This document shows positions 25,335 to 35,118 of a stretch of 42,391 nucleotides of DNA, piece by piece. The first letter of the stretch is position 1. Each line of letters opens with the position of its first letter. The notes below the pieces were generated by a model. It saw only the letters and a program-made list of their open reading frames with translations. It searched no databases and had not been told where the DNA came from. A program made the translations under genes and the position numbers. The stretch is from an uncultured Anaerolineaceae bacterium (lineage in GTDB: Bacteria > Chloroflexota > Anaerolineae > Promineifilales > Promineifilaceae). The stretch covers positions 1-42,391 of the forward strand of contig CALBTC010000094.1 in the NCBI GenBank assembly GCA_937967805.1, read 5' to 3'.

Positions 25335-26812
25335 AATCGCGCCGCCGGTCCCGCCGGCAAACCAGAAAACGCCACCCTGAAAACCCTTCGCCCAAATTGC
25401 CCCGCATTCAGCCCCGGCTGAGCCTGTTCAGCCGTGAAGATTGCCACCGCATTCATCGCGCTTCGCTCGACATCTTACACAAAACCGGCGTCCAGGTGTT
25501 TTGCCCAGAGGCAAAAGCGCTGCTGCAAAAAGCAGGCGCTTTCATTCAAGATGATCTGGTGAAACTGCCGCCTTCCCTGGTGGAATGGGCTTTAGCCGCC
25601 GCCCCCGACGCATTCAACCTTCATTTTCGCGGTTCAGAGGAAGTGGCCATTCGGCTGGACGGCCGTTCCTGCTATTTTGGTCCCGGCTCCGACACCTTCC
25701 GCTACCTGGACCCCCGCAGCGGCGAACGGCGCAACTTTAAGCTGGCCGACATCGCCGACTGCGCCCGCCTGTGCGACGCCCTGCCGGAGATCAATTTTGT
25801 CATGTCTATGGGCGTGCCGCGCGATGTGCCGGACGGCCGTTACTTCTGGCATCAATACGCCACCCTGCTGCGCCACAACCGTAAACCCATTGTCGTTGTT
25901 TGCGATTCATTGGCCGACATGGAAGCGATTACGGCAATAGCTGCGGCCGTAGCCGGCGGCATGGATCGCCTGGCCCAATTCCCCAACATTTTGCTTTATT
26001 CAGAACCCACAACGCCGCTGCAGCATTCACCGGCCGCTACCGAAAAGCTGCTGTTTTGCGCCCGGCACCGCATCCCCATTACCCACTCCCCCGCCCCAAT
26101 GATTGGTGGGACGGCCCCCATCACCCTGGCAGGGGCCGTTGCTCTGGGAAACGCCGAACTGCTAAGCAGCCTGGTGATGCATCAACTGAAAAATGCCGGC
26201 GCGCCGTTCCTCTACGGGCATGGCGTGCACCACCTGGATATGAAAACGACGATCAGCGTTTATGGCGCGCCCGAGTTTCAACTGGCGCGGGTGATGGCCG
26301 CAGAAATGGGTCGTTTTTATCACCTGCCCGTTTGGGGCTACACCGGCCACACCGACAGCAAGGTGGTCGATGGCCAGGCAGCCGCCGACGCACAATTTTC
26401 GGTGATGACCGCCCTGCTGGCCAAGACAAACCTGAACCACGACGTAGGTTACCTGGAAGCCGGGCTGGCCACATCACCGGAAATGATCCTTTTGACCAAC
26501 GAACTGATCACCATGACGCGCCACTTTGTGGCCGGCGTGCGCCTGGACGACGAAGCGCTGGCGCTGGACGTGATTCATGCCGTTGGCCCAGGCGGCGAAT
26601 TTCTGAGCCACGATCACACAATGGCCCACTGGCGCGAATATTGGCAGCCGCAGCTTTTCGACCGGCAGCGCCTGGAGTCTTGGCAGGAAGATGGCAAGCG
26701 AGATATTAACGGCCGTCTACGTGATCAGGTCATTGCCATCATGGAGGGGCATCATGTAGCATCGCTACCACCAGCCATCGACAGTGAAATCGACAAAATC
26801 TTGCTGTCATAA
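25331..26812 (+). CDS. MttB-family (COG5598) methyltransferase homologue, non-pyrrolysine
   Basis: A 493-residue relative of the trimethylamine:corrinoid methyltransferase MttB. Features include the basic N-terminus ([13 protein letters not shown]), [16 protein letters not shown] (about 40-55) and, late in the protein, [16 protein letters not shown] and [11 protein letters not shown] blocks typical of the family. No in-frame TAG occurs, so it belongs with the non-pyrrolysine members, some of which (MtgB, MtpB, MtcB) demethylate glycine betaine, proline betaine or carnitine. The substrate here is unknown and no corrinoid protein is encoded nearby. ATG 25331 was chosen because it overlaps the fructokinase stop (ATGA) behind AGAGGA; a longer in-frame extension to 25061 would lie inside the fructokinase gene. 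Its co-translation with sugar genes hints at a betaine-type osmolyte. Confidence 0.85.
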   Translation: MKSRRRSRRQTRKRHPENPSPKLPRIQPRLSLFSREDCHRIHRASLDILHKTGVQVFCPEAKALLQKAGAFIQDDLVKLPPSLVEWALAAAPDAFNLHFRGSEEVAIRLDGRSCYFGPGSDTFRYLDPRSGERRNFKLADIADCARLCDALPEINFVMSMGVPRDVPDGRYFWHQYATLLRHNRKPIVVVCDSLADMEAITAIAAAVAGGMDRLAQFPNILLYSEPTTPLQHSPAATEKLLFCARHRIPITHSPAPMIGGTAPITLAGAVALGNAELLSSLVMHQLKNAGAPFLYGHGVHHLDMKTTISVYGAPEFQLARVMAAEMGRFYHLPVWGYTGHTDSKVVDGQAAADAQFSVMTALLAKTNLNHDVGYLEAGLATSPEMILLTNELITMTRHFVAGVRLDDEALALDVIHAVGPGGEFLSHDHTMAHWREYWQPQLFDRQRLESWQEDGKRDINGRLRDQVIAIMEGHHVASLPPAIDSEIDKILLS

Positions 26813-26896
26813 CATTGTTTGCGATTTATCCGTTTAATGTGATAATAGTTGCCACTGTTCCAAAGTAGTTCTAAAATTATTAAACGGGTCCCATTG

Positions 26897-26929
26897 CCCC
26901 GTTCGTGTCTTTGCCTAAACGGGGTTTTT
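26897..26929 (+). terminator. Rho-independent terminator after the sugar/MttB genes
   Basis: CCCCGTT (26897-26903) pairs with AACGGGG (26918-26924), with a 14-base loop, followed by TTTTT. It ends the 20.6-26.8 kb transcript and separates it from the NACHT gene, which supports starting that gene downstream at 26996. Confidence 0.8.
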
Positions 26930-26995
26930 GTTCCCAAGAAATCACATCTGTCTGTGCCTACCAGTCGTACAGACGCCAAAGATAGCAGTACCATC

Positions 26996-29785
26996 ATGGC
27001 CCAGAATAAACGACCATCCAATTTTTGGTCTCCGATTCAGGCAATTCGCAACTTCTTTGGGGAACCAGAAGCAGAACCGGACAATCCGAATCGTGCCGCC
27101 TATTTGCAAGACCTCATCTTTCAGCATCGCCAATTTGATGTGAAGGGAATCGGTGCGCGGGGAGAATCGACGCTTGACCTGGAGCACCTGTTTGTCGATG
27201 TCGGTTTAAGCCCTTCCCGTGACAAAGTATCGGCTGACCCCATCCCTGCTCTGCAAAAAAGCACCCGCGAAGAGCGCCACTCCATCTGGCGCTTTTTGCT
27301 GCTACGGCCGGCCAATCGCCCGCAAAACTTGGTAGTGCTGGGCGCACCGGGCACGGGCAAAACAACCTTGCTCAAACATCTTACCCTATCTTTGGCTGGT
27401 CCGACGCAAGATGCGCCCCGACTGGAAAGGATACCCATCTTTTTGTATCTGCGTGATATTGCCGGCGATATTCAACACAACCCTCATCTCAGCTTGAGGC
27501 AAGCGGTGCAGAGAATGTTGACTGGTCGCAAAGTAAAAGTCCACCTGGATTTTCTGGCGGCAGATTTGGCAAACGGCCGCTGCCTCATCATGCTAGACGG
27601 GCTGGACGAAGTGGCCAACCTGGAGCAGCGCCAGATGGTTGCCGCCTGGGTGCAGCGCCAAATGAAAAGGCATCCCAATAACCAGTTTATTGTTACCTCA
27701 CGGCCGTTTGGCTACGAGAGCAATCCGTTGCCAGAAACCTTGCTGCTAGAAGTCAAACCGTTCACCATCGAACAGGTGCGGCAGTTCATCCACAACTGGT
27801 ACCTGGCCACCGAACGGCAAAAACAGGGGCGGGATGACGAAGGCGTGCGGCGTGATGCCGACGCACAAGCCGCCGACCTGCTGCAACGCCTGCACCGGGC
27901 GCCGGCATTATTGGAAATGGGCATCAACCCGCTGCTGCTTACCATGATTGCCACTATCCACCATTATCGCAGCAGCCTGCCTGACCAGCGCGTGGCGTTG
28001 TACTATGAAATTTGCGAGGTGTTTCTGGGCAAGCGTCAACAGGCAAAGGGCCTGCCGGTTGAGCTGACCCCGGCCCAAAAGAAGCGCGTGCTGCAAACGC
28101 TGGCCTATGAAATGATGCGGCGCAACCTGCGCAATATCTCCCGCGTGGACGCCGCCGACATTATTGATCCGGCGCTCAAGCGCATTCATCCCCAGACGGC
28201 CAGCGAGCAGTTTTTGGAACTTATCGCCAATTCCAGCGGACTTTTGGTAGAGCACACGCCCGGCGTGTACAGCTTTGCTCACCTGACGTTTCAGGAATAT
28301 TTAACGGCCGTTACCATCAAAGAACAGCGGCTGGAACAGGTATTGTTGGAACAGGTAGAAGTTGCCTGGTGGCACGAGACGATTCGCCTTTACGCGGCAC
28401 AAACCAACGCCACGAACATCATCCGCGCCTGCGTCATGCGTGAACCCACCTCAATTCCCGCCCTTACCCTGGCCGTAGAGTGCCTGGCGGAAGCACCGGA
28501 AGTAGAAGACGACTTCCGTAAAATTCCCAAAGAGTTAATGCGCAGCATCGAAGACGACAATCCAGAAATACGGCGCATTGGGGCCGAAGTGATGCTGCAT
28601 TTGCGCCTGCGCCGCCTGGTGCGGCTGGATGAAACAACCTATGCTGACCGCACCCTGCTCACCCAGGCGGAGTACCAGCTCTTCCTAAATGAGATGCGGG
28701 AACGGGGCAGCTACCGCCAGCCGGATCATTGGACCGACCGGCAGTTTACCAGGGGAATGGGGCAAAAACCGGTGGCGGGGGTACGGCCGTCTGATGCCCA
28801 GGCGTTTTGCGATTGGCTCTCTGAACGGAATCTCGGCTGGCGCTTCCGCCTGCCCACGGCTCAAGAAAAAGCGCGCCCGCCGCTGAACCAACCCGCCCTC
28901 GAAGAAGAGGCCAATCCGGTAGGCTACTGGTATCTCGATAAGGGACAGCCATCGCTGCAACCGTCACCGGATCTAACCCACGACATAGCGCTTGTACAAA
29001 CCTTGCAGCAGCAGCTTGAACAGAAGTTCCTCAATGATCTGCTTGCCTTCCAAGAATGGGCAGAAGATGATCCCGAGGTCAACTCCTTGCGCGCCAGCAT
29101 TTTGGCTCGGGCCAAAGCACGCGCTCATTCTCTATTGGACCTGGAGCGGCGGCTGTCGCTTACTGAAAATGGTGAGAAGGAAATCGGCCGTTATTTTAGC
29201 CTCATCCAGGATCGTAAGGCCGAAGGTTTGGCCACCGACATGGAGGAGGCGCTGCTTCACGCCAAAGCTTACGTAGACAATCCCAATTTTGCTGCCACGC
29301 GTGGGCCAATCCTGACAGAGATCATTGTAATGAGCAACCGGCTGCTTGCCTCATTAGAAAATCTACCGTTTCCGCCAGAGATAACCCGGCTCATGCACCA
29401 ATTAATGCAGGACCTCGATCGGGCACACAATCAGTTAACCACCACGCGGCAAAATCTACAAGCCGAATTTTTGTCCTATCGTGAGTTGGTACGCCACATC
29501 AACCGTGCGCTTTTAAATGCGCAAAAACTGCTGGATGAGTTAAGCTACAGCCGCGCCGACGCCCGCATTCGCCTGAGGATTAATGTGTTGCAGCGCAGCC
29601 TACAGGCGCTGCAACACCATTCAACGACCACCACAGCAGAAACATCTCAATCCAGGCGAAAACGATACCAGCATTTCCAAATGTTGATCGATTTGTACGT
29701 CGATATGGCCATTTTAGAAAACCGAAAAAATGACAGCAGCACGGCGTTGGAAGGGATACGCATTATTGGCGAAGCAACGCCTTAA
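26996..29785 (+). CDS. NACHT-domain NTPase with formylglycine-enzyme-like and coiled-coil regions
   Basis: A 929-residue STAND protein. The N-terminal lead-in (about 33-75) contains AYLQDLIFQHRQFDVKGIGA, seen in many cyanobacterial and Chloroflexota NACHT proteins. The NACHT core has Walker A GAPGTGKT (116-123), Walker B CLIMLDGLDEV (196-206) with the Asp-Glu pair, and sensor FIVTSRP (231-237). A winged-helix end FAHLTFQEYLTA follows (about 427-438). A helical stretch (450-540) leads to a shortened FGE/SUMF-like domain (about 542-650; GVRPSDAQAFCDWL, FRLPTAQEK). A long predicted coiled-coil C-terminus (650-929) completes it. Bacterial NACHT proteins often act in anti-phage defence; here that is inference. 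No clear Shine-Dalgarno site is present. The start at 26996 was preferred over an upstream frame running back to 26849 through the terminator. Confidence 0.82.
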   Translation: MAQNKRPSNFWSPIQAIRNFFGEPEAEPDNPNRAAYLQDLIFQHRQFDVKGIGARGESTLDLEHLFVDVGLSPSRDKVSADPIPALQKSTREERHSIWRFLLLRPANRPQNLVVLGAPGTGKTTLLKHLTLSLAGPTQDAPRLERIPIFLYLRDIAGDIQHNPHLSLRQAVQRMLTGRKVKVHLDFLAADLANGRCLIMLDGLDEVANLEQRQMVAAWVQRQMKRHPNNQFIVTSRPFGYESNPLPETLLLEVKPFTIEQVRQFIHNWYLATERQKQGRDDEGVRRDADAQAADLLQRLHRAPALLEMGINPLLLTMIATIHHYRSSLPDQRVALYYEICEVFLGKRQQAKGLPVELTPAQKKRVLQTLAYEMMRRNLRNISRVDAADIIDPALKRIHPQTASEQFLELIANSSGLLVEHTPGVYSFAHLTFQEYLTAVTIKEQRLEQVLLEQVEVAWWHETIRLYAAQTNATNIIRACVMREPTSIPALTLAVECLAEAPEVEDDFRKIPKELMRSIEDDNPEIRRIGAEVMLHLRLRRLVRLDETTYADRTLLTQAEYQLFLNEMRERGSYRQPDHWTDRQFTRGMGQKPVAGVRPSDAQAFCDWLSERNLGWRFRLPTAQEKARPPLNQPALEEEANPVGYWYLDKGQPSLQPSPDLTHDIALVQTLQQQLEQKFLNDLLAFQEWAEDDPEVNSLRASILARAKARAHSLLDLERRLSLTENGEKEIGRYFSLIQDRKAEGLATDMEEALLHAKAYVDNPNFAATRGPILTEIIVMSNRLLASLENLPFPPEITRLMHQLMQDLDRAHNQLTTTRQNLQAEFLSYRELVRHINRALLNAQKLLDELSYSRADARIRLRINVLQRSLQALQHHSTTTTAETSQSRRKRYQHFQMLIDLYVDMAILENRKNDSSTALEGIRIIGEATP

Positions 29786-29960
29786 CAGAATCTGGAAACT
29801 GGCATTTATTGTCACTTCTGTTAGCTGCCAACCATTTTTCTATTATGTTTTTGTCAGGTGATGACCCTGGCTTGCACCTAGAATAGTCATACGGCACGTT
29901 GGTTATGATCCTGGCTGGAGAACAAACCTTCATCCGCTGTGAAAAATTGTCCTTGGTCCT

Positions 29961-29974
29961 TTTGTGTACACAAA
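29961..29974. promoter_or_regulatory. Perfect 14-bp palindrome upstream of the three-gene signalling unit
   Basis: TTTGTGTACACAAA is fully self-complementary. It sits in the 293-bp gap between the NACHT gene and the GAF-kinase gene, about 105 bp before the latter's start. It looks like a dimeric regulator site; the OmpR-type protein encoded at the end of the unit is one candidate, without evidence. The rest of the gap is AT-rich, with no convincing gene. Confidence 0.5.
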
Positions 29975-30078
29975 CTGTGTAAACATTACTGTCTGAATTG
30001 TGTCCCAGATAGTGGTATTTCTTAGCTGTCATTTGCAGTGGCGCATTCCCAATAGCTTTGCAGGGGGGTGCAGAAGTT

Positions 30079-33000
30079 ATGAACAGAACCTACCCAAATC
30101 TTCAAACGATTCCATCACCCATTTATAAAGAGGATTGCTTACAGGCTATTTTCCAGGCCGTGCGCGCCGGGCGCTGTACCCGCGTGCTGGGGCCTCGATT
30201 TCGTTCCAAGAGCGCCTTGATGCTGGCAGCGGCCCAGATTCTTCAGGAGCATGGCACCCATCACGTTCATTATCTGAACATGAAGGAGCTGCCCCATTTG
30301 CGGGAACAGAGCTTTATTGTGAAGCTTTCTACCGATTTGCTGCTGCTAAGCGAAGCGGACCTATTTGCCGGGCTGTACGGCCGTCTCCAACAAGAGCTGT
30401 TTCCCATGGACACACCGGTGCATCCCGACCTGATGCAAACGGCACGTGAGTTCCGCGAGGCGATGGAGACGATAATCCGGCGGCTGGATAAACCGCTGGT
30501 TCTGTTCATTGACGATTTAAACGCTGCGCCGCCCAACGTTGTGTTCTCGCTGCTCAACACGTTGGCCGACTTGTATACGGCCGTCTCCCAACGCAATACC
30601 GCCCAATTTCAGACCGTTATTGGCGGCGCACTTCATCTAAACCAAAATGGCAGCGTCGTGCCCACCCCCTTCCTCAAAATCTCTGACCTGATTTGGATTG
30701 ATGACTTGGGCCCGGATGAACGGCAAGCTTTTGGCCTGGCTGCCTGCCAACGGGCTGAAATTGAATCTTGCCCACACAGCTTGCAGGCCTTGTTCCACCA
30801 GACCGGCGGCGATTTATTCCTCATCGAGCGCATTTTAGGCATTTGCCTGAAGCAAATGACACGACGCGGCCATAAAAAGCTAACCCCACCGAGAGTGGCC
30901 GACGCAATTGATACGTTTCTGAACAATCCGCCCAATGCCAAAATCGAAGCGATTTTGCGCCAGATTGAGGGAGATACAAACCTGCTGCACAGCACCCTTC
31001 TCATGTTGGAACACGGGGCGATTCCTATTAGCCAACTGCCAATGCAGCTGACTGATTTTCCTAATGTGCTTGATTTATGTGGCATCTTTGGGCACGAAGC
31101 AGATCGGTATTTTATTAAGAACAATATTTGGGCCCAACTGTTGCAAAAACATTTAAACCCGGCGCGCGTCGGCGGTTTTTATGCAGTCAACGGCCGTTGG
31201 CAGAGCGCATTTGTTTATTTGGGTAAAGCTTTAAATGAGGGCAACCGCCAAATTCGGCCTGCTTTGTTTACAGCCATACTCAATGCCATGCACGCCAGTG
31301 AAAACGGCTACAGCGCTTTCGACAGCCTGGCACAGGGGCTGTACGCTGCCTTCCCAGAAAGCGATCTGCACCTCTACGCCTGGCAAGAAAGCAAGCTGAC
31401 ATTATTTTATCCGCAGCCAGGCGACACCAAAAATCCAACCGAAATAGACAATCTGCGTGGGTCAGAAATGCAGGCATTGAACGGAGCCAATTACACCATC
31501 GCGCCAGTACAAAATGAGCTTCGCCTATTAATTCCGCTGCACACAGAGCTAAAACCAGACGCGCCTGTCGGTCTGGTTTCATTAGGCAAACTCATTTCGC
31601 GGCACTCCCCTTACCAACGACAAGACGAGGTCAAGCAGCTCGTCAGCTTCTTGCAGCAGGCGGCCCAAATCATCGAAGATCGGGAGGCATATGCAAACCT
31701 GCTCAGTGAAGCAGAGATGCGCGCCACAAAGCTCAACCGGCTTAACGGGATGCTCACGGAGATGTTGAATCATCGTGAGTGGCCGGAAAACCGCATTTTG
31801 CAGCTGGCCCTAAACGGGATCACGTCTCCCTACGGGTTGGACTTGAACCGGGCCGTGCTGTTTATGCTTAATGAAAATGAGCAATGTTTGCAGCCTAGCT
31901 TTGCCGTGGGCCAGCTCACGCGGGAGGATGCCGAGCTGGAACGGCAAATTTGGCTGCAACATCCACCCGAAACGGCTTTGCTGGAAACGGCCGTTGCCCA
32001 CACCGGCGTCTCCCCCCTACAAAATGCACTCAAGCGCCTGCGCCTGCCGCTTTATGCCCCTACGCCAGACCTGTTGATCACGCAGCACCAAAGCGGTGAG
32101 GCTTTGTTTAGCACCGATCAGTTACCGAAAAATGGTCTACCACCCGTCCTGGCCAATGCCATCGGTACGCCCACTGAGTTTGCCCTGATTCCGCTGACAA
32201 CCGGCGAGCATACATATGGCATTCTTTACGTGGACAACAAATTTTCTCCCCAGGCCATCAGCCAGGAGCAATTTGAACTGCTGCAAACGTTTGTCAACCA
32301 GGTTGCCCTCGTATTAGAAAACGCCCGGGCTCTGGTGGTTGAACGGCAGCGCACCAACAGTTGGCGCAAGCTGCTAGAAATTGAAGAAACGCTTAATAAT
32401 CACGTCACCCAATCGGTGGTTGAGCTTTTAGAAGCGGTTGTTCTCTCAGCTAAAGATTTATTTCAGGCAGACAGCGTGGTCGTTTATCCTGTGCAGCCTG
32501 TGCCCAACAGCAGCAGCTATCGCTATGAGCCGAAAGATGTAACGGCCGTTGGCACCCGCGCCATCATTGCCCCCACAGATAAACCGCGCCCCAGTCAGGG
32601 GATGGCCCACCTGGTCTTGCAGCAAGGCATCGTTGCTGTGTCTGACGTGCAGACGGCCGTCCCCTCCCGTTTGCGCCTTTGTCTGGATACCAGTACCTTT
32701 TTATCCCGTGAAGGCGTGCGCGCCTTTGTCGGCATTCGGCTGGGCTCGGCCGCCGCTCCGGTTGGGCTGCTCTACTTAAACTGGATGCACCCACACCAGC
32801 TCACGCACGAACAGCAAACTGTTTTAGAAGCATTTGCCAATTTTGTCGCCGTTGCCCTGCCTGGAGCACGAAGCTACCAGCAGGTACAGCAAAATTTACA
32901 GCTGCGTAACCTGGAGCAAAAAAGCCTGGACCAGGTCTTTACCAGCATGTATTTTCACACCGATGGCGCTGTTGAAAACGCCATCTTGCTGGCACTGCGC

Positions 33001-35118
33001 CGCGTCCAGGAATATACCAATGCCCCCCACGTTTTTCTCGTACGGGATGAACCGAAAGGTGCTTGGGGCATCTACCGTTTGCTTTCTAACGGCACGTTGG
33101 ATACACGCCACATCGACAGCCTGCCCGGCGGCCTTATTGAAGAAGCGTACACCCAGACTCAAAGTCGGCTCGAAACCAACGCCGGTCGGCTTGAGACGGG
33201 TGAATTTCGTTTTCGCTTTTACTCACAATCCCGTTGTGGACTGGCGATTCCGGTTAGGGTCGCGGGCAATCCCCTGGGCATTCTGTACCTGGAAAGCCCA
33301 CAACGGCAGGGACTCACTCAAGAACACCAGCATTTTCTAGAAAAATTGGCCGGACGCCTGGCCCTCAATCTAGAGCAAGCAGACCGTCACAGGACCTTGC
33401 GTGAGCTGCGCAGTTTGTCACAACGGCTGGCAGATGAAGCTGACCTGGAACAATTGCTATCGGCCATTATCACTCAGGCCTTAAATGCCTTGCAAGCAGT
33501 AGATGGTATTGCTGTTTACCATCAAGATCCGGAAACGGAACGATCTATTGTGACTACCATTTCTAGCGATTTAGATACGGCCGTGGCCACGCCGCTAGAA
33601 GAAACAGTACCGCTGGTGCAGGCTGCCTGGCAGCTTTCCAGCCGAAAATTTATAAGCGATATAACCAAAGCCCCACAAATACGCGCCGCTTTTCCTTATG
33701 CCAATGAATATCGTGCCGCCGCCATCTTTCCCCTGGAGGTAGGCAATAACCATGTAGGCTGCATGTTTTTTGGCTACAAATTTCAGAACACATTTAGCGA
33801 AGCGGATCGCGGCACGCTGCAGCTGTTTGCCCAGTTGGCCGCCCTGGCCATCTTGCGGGCGCGGCTGCATACAGAAGCCAAACAGCGCCAGCAGCGGCTG
33901 GAAACCGTTTCGCACATCACCCCCATCATTAGCGCCAGCGTGGAAATTGATCTGATCTTCCGCAATTTAATTCAAGAAATTTTAGAAGCGTTTCCCAAGG
34001 CCAATAATGCCTGTGTCGTGGAGCATCTTTCGGAAAAGGATGAAGTGGCTATCACTGCCAACACGCAGCAATTTTACCGGGTTGATGTTCCACTCATGGA
34101 AAATGAAACATTCCGCACCCAGCTAAGCAAACGCCGGGGCATTGCTGGACGCGTTTTGGCAACAAAAACGTTGAGCAATGTACCTGACGTTAGTCAGGAT
34201 ATGGACTATATTCCAGCAATCTCTTCAACAAAATCGGAGATTGCTGTACCTATCATTATTGATGATGCCGTTAGCTACATTTTAGTCGTGGAAAGTGACC
34301 AGCCTGCCGCCTTCACCGTGGATGATGCAGAAGTGTTGGGAACGCTGGCCAAGCATGTGGCGCTGGCAGTAAAGAATGCCAATCAATTCCGCCGGGCTAA
34401 GGCTTTAGAGTTAACCAAACAAACGGCCATGATGGCCACCGGTCTGGTGCACGACATTAACAACGCGGTGGCTGCCTTCCCCGATCTGATTGATGAAATT
34501 GCTTATAAACATGCCAATAATCGAGATATTTCTGCACCGCTGGCAAATTTGCAAAAGAGCGCCAGGGTGACAGATAAGATAAGCGGCCGTTTGAAAGATT
34601 TTGTCTTTACCGGTGCCTATAAGCCTGAGCTCATTGATGTCTCAACCTTAATCCAGGACGCCATCGACCTCAGTAAACCGCAAAAGCCGCCACACGTTGC
34701 CATTGTCAAAGAAATTGCCCCAGAGATGCCTAAAGTACAGGCCGACAGCATTTGGATTGAAATGCTGTTAAAAAATCTGTTTGTCAACGCCTTCACCGCC
34801 ATTCCCGATACGCGTGACGGGCTGGTCACCATCACCGCCAAAGCGGATGATTGTCATATTCATCTGCATGTGCAGGACAATGGCAACGGCATGGACAAAG
34901 CGTTACAGCAAAAGGTCTTTAAGTTTGGCACTTCCACAAAAAGTGATGCTGAACACAAAATGCACGGCGTCGGGCTTTATCATTGCTACCTCATTGCTCA
35001 GGTCCACAATGGGTTGCTCACGCTGGAAAGCGAGCCGGGCAAAGGGTCTGTATTCAGCCTCAGCCTGCCACTGACCAATACGGAGCCTAGCGCACAGGAG
35101 GGATTGGTCGATGCCTGA
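30079..35118 (+). CDS. Giant multi-GAF sensor histidine kinase with N-terminal P-loop-like domain
   Basis: About 1,679 residues. The N-terminal AAA-like region has VLGPRFRSKS (36-45), where the second Gly of Walker A is Ser, and a good Walker B, LVLFIDDLN (140-148), so nucleotide use may be altered or lost. A helical winged segment (about 285-360) follows. Six GAF-like domains cover roughly 410-545, 555-760, 765-945, 950-1115, 1115-1280 and 1280-1440. The transmitter has the H-box LVHDINNAV (His1458) and HATPase_c motifs NLFVNAFTAI, DNGNGMD (Asp1600) and GTSTKSDAEHKMHGVGLYH. No membrane helix is seen. The start at ATG 30079 lies behind AGGGGGG; a TTG at 30058 is possible. It overlaps the next gene by 8 bases, so its natural phospho-partner is that gene's receiver domain. 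Ligands are unknown. Confidence 0.88.
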   Translation: MNRTYPNLQTIPSPIYKEDCLQAIFQAVRAGRCTRVLGPRFRSKSALMLAAAQILQEHGTHHVHYLNMKELPHLREQSFIVKLSTDLLLLSEADLFAGLYGRLQQELFPMDTPVHPDLMQTAREFREAMETIIRRLDKPLVLFIDDLNAAPPNVVFSLLNTLADLYTAVSQRNTAQFQTVIGGALHLNQNGSVVPTPFLKISDLIWIDDLGPDERQAFGLAACQRAEIESCPHSLQALFHQTGGDLFLIERILGICLKQMTRRGHKKLTPPRVADAIDTFLNNPPNAKIEAILRQIEGDTNLLHSTLLMLEHGAIPISQLPMQLTDFPNVLDLCGIFGHEADRYFIKNNIWAQLLQKHLNPARVGGFYAVNGRWQSAFVYLGKALNEGNRQIRPALFTAILNAMHASENGYSAFDSLAQGLYAAFPESDLHLYAWQESKLTLFYPQPGDTKNPTEIDNLRGSEMQALNGANYTIAPVQNELRLLIPLHTELKPDAPVGLVSLGKLISRHSPYQRQDEVKQLVSFLQQAAQIIEDREAYANLLSEAEMRATKLNRLNGMLTEMLNHREWPENRILQLALNGITSPYGLDLNRAVLFMLNENEQCLQPSFAVGQLTREDAELERQIWLQHPPETALLETAVAHTGVSPLQNALKRLRLPLYAPTPDLLITQHQSGEALFSTDQLPKNGLPPVLANAIGTPTEFALIPLTTGEHTYGILYVDNKFSPQAISQEQFELLQTFVNQVALVLENARALVVERQRTNSWRKLLEIEETLNNHVTQSVVELLEAVVLSAKDLFQADSVVVYPVQPVPNSSSYRYEPKDVTAVGTRAIIAPTDKPRPSQGMAHLVLQQGIVAVSDVQTAVPSRLRLCLDTSTFLSREGVRAFVGIRLGSAAAPVGLLYLNWMHPHQLTHEQQTVLEAFANFVAVALPGARSYQQVQQNLQLRNLEQKSLDQVFTSMYFHTDGAVENAILLALRRVQEYTNAPHVFLVRDEPKGAWGIYRLLSNGTLDTRHIDSLPGGLIEEAYTQTQSRLETNAGRLETGEFRFRFYSQSRCGLAIPVRVAGNPLGILYLESPQRQGLTQEHQHFLEKLAGRLALNLEQADRHRTLRELRSLSQRLADEADLEQLLSAIITQALNALQAVDGIAVYHQDPETERSIVTTISSDLDTAVATPLEETVPLVQAAWQLSSRKFISDITKAPQIRAAFPYANEYRAAAIFPLEVGNNHVGCMFFGYKFQNTFSEADRGTLQLFAQLAALAILRARLHTEAKQRQQRLETVSHITPIISASVEIDLIFRNLIQEILEAFPKANNACVVEHLSEKDEVAITANTQQFYRVDVPLMENETFRTQLSKRRGIAGRVLATKTLSNVPDVSQDMDYIPAISSTKSEIAVPIIIDDAVSYILVVESDQPAAFTVDDAEVLGTLAKHVALAVKNANQFRRAKALELTKQTAMMATGLVHDINNAVAAFPDLIDEIAYKHANNRDISAPLANLQKSARVTDKISGRLKDFVFTGAYKPELIDVSTLIQDAIDLSKPQKPPHVAIVKEIAPEMPKVQADSIWIEMLLKNLFVNAFTAIPDTRDGLVTITAKADDCHIHLHVQDNGNGMDKALQQKVFKFGTSTKSDAEHKMHGVGLYHCYLIAQVHNGLLTLESEPGKGSVFSLSLPLTNTEPSAQEGLVDA

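Noticed and set aside
25331..26812. Pyrrolysine-encoding TAG in the MttB homologue
   Set aside because: The frame has no internal TAG, so it is a non-pyrrolysine member.
26849..26995. N-terminal extension of the NACHT protein
   Set aside because: The frame passes through a rho-independent terminator and gives low-complexity residues unlike the family.
29763..30032. An 89-codon minus-strand frame in the gap before the giant kinase
   Set aside because: No ribosome site, no recognisable domain, and it overlaps the NACHT gene end; it may be chance in an AT-rich gap, though it cannot be excluded.
30058..30078. TTG start for the giant kinase
   Set aside because: It lies upstream of the likely ribosome site AGGGGGG, while ATG 30079 has suitable spacing.
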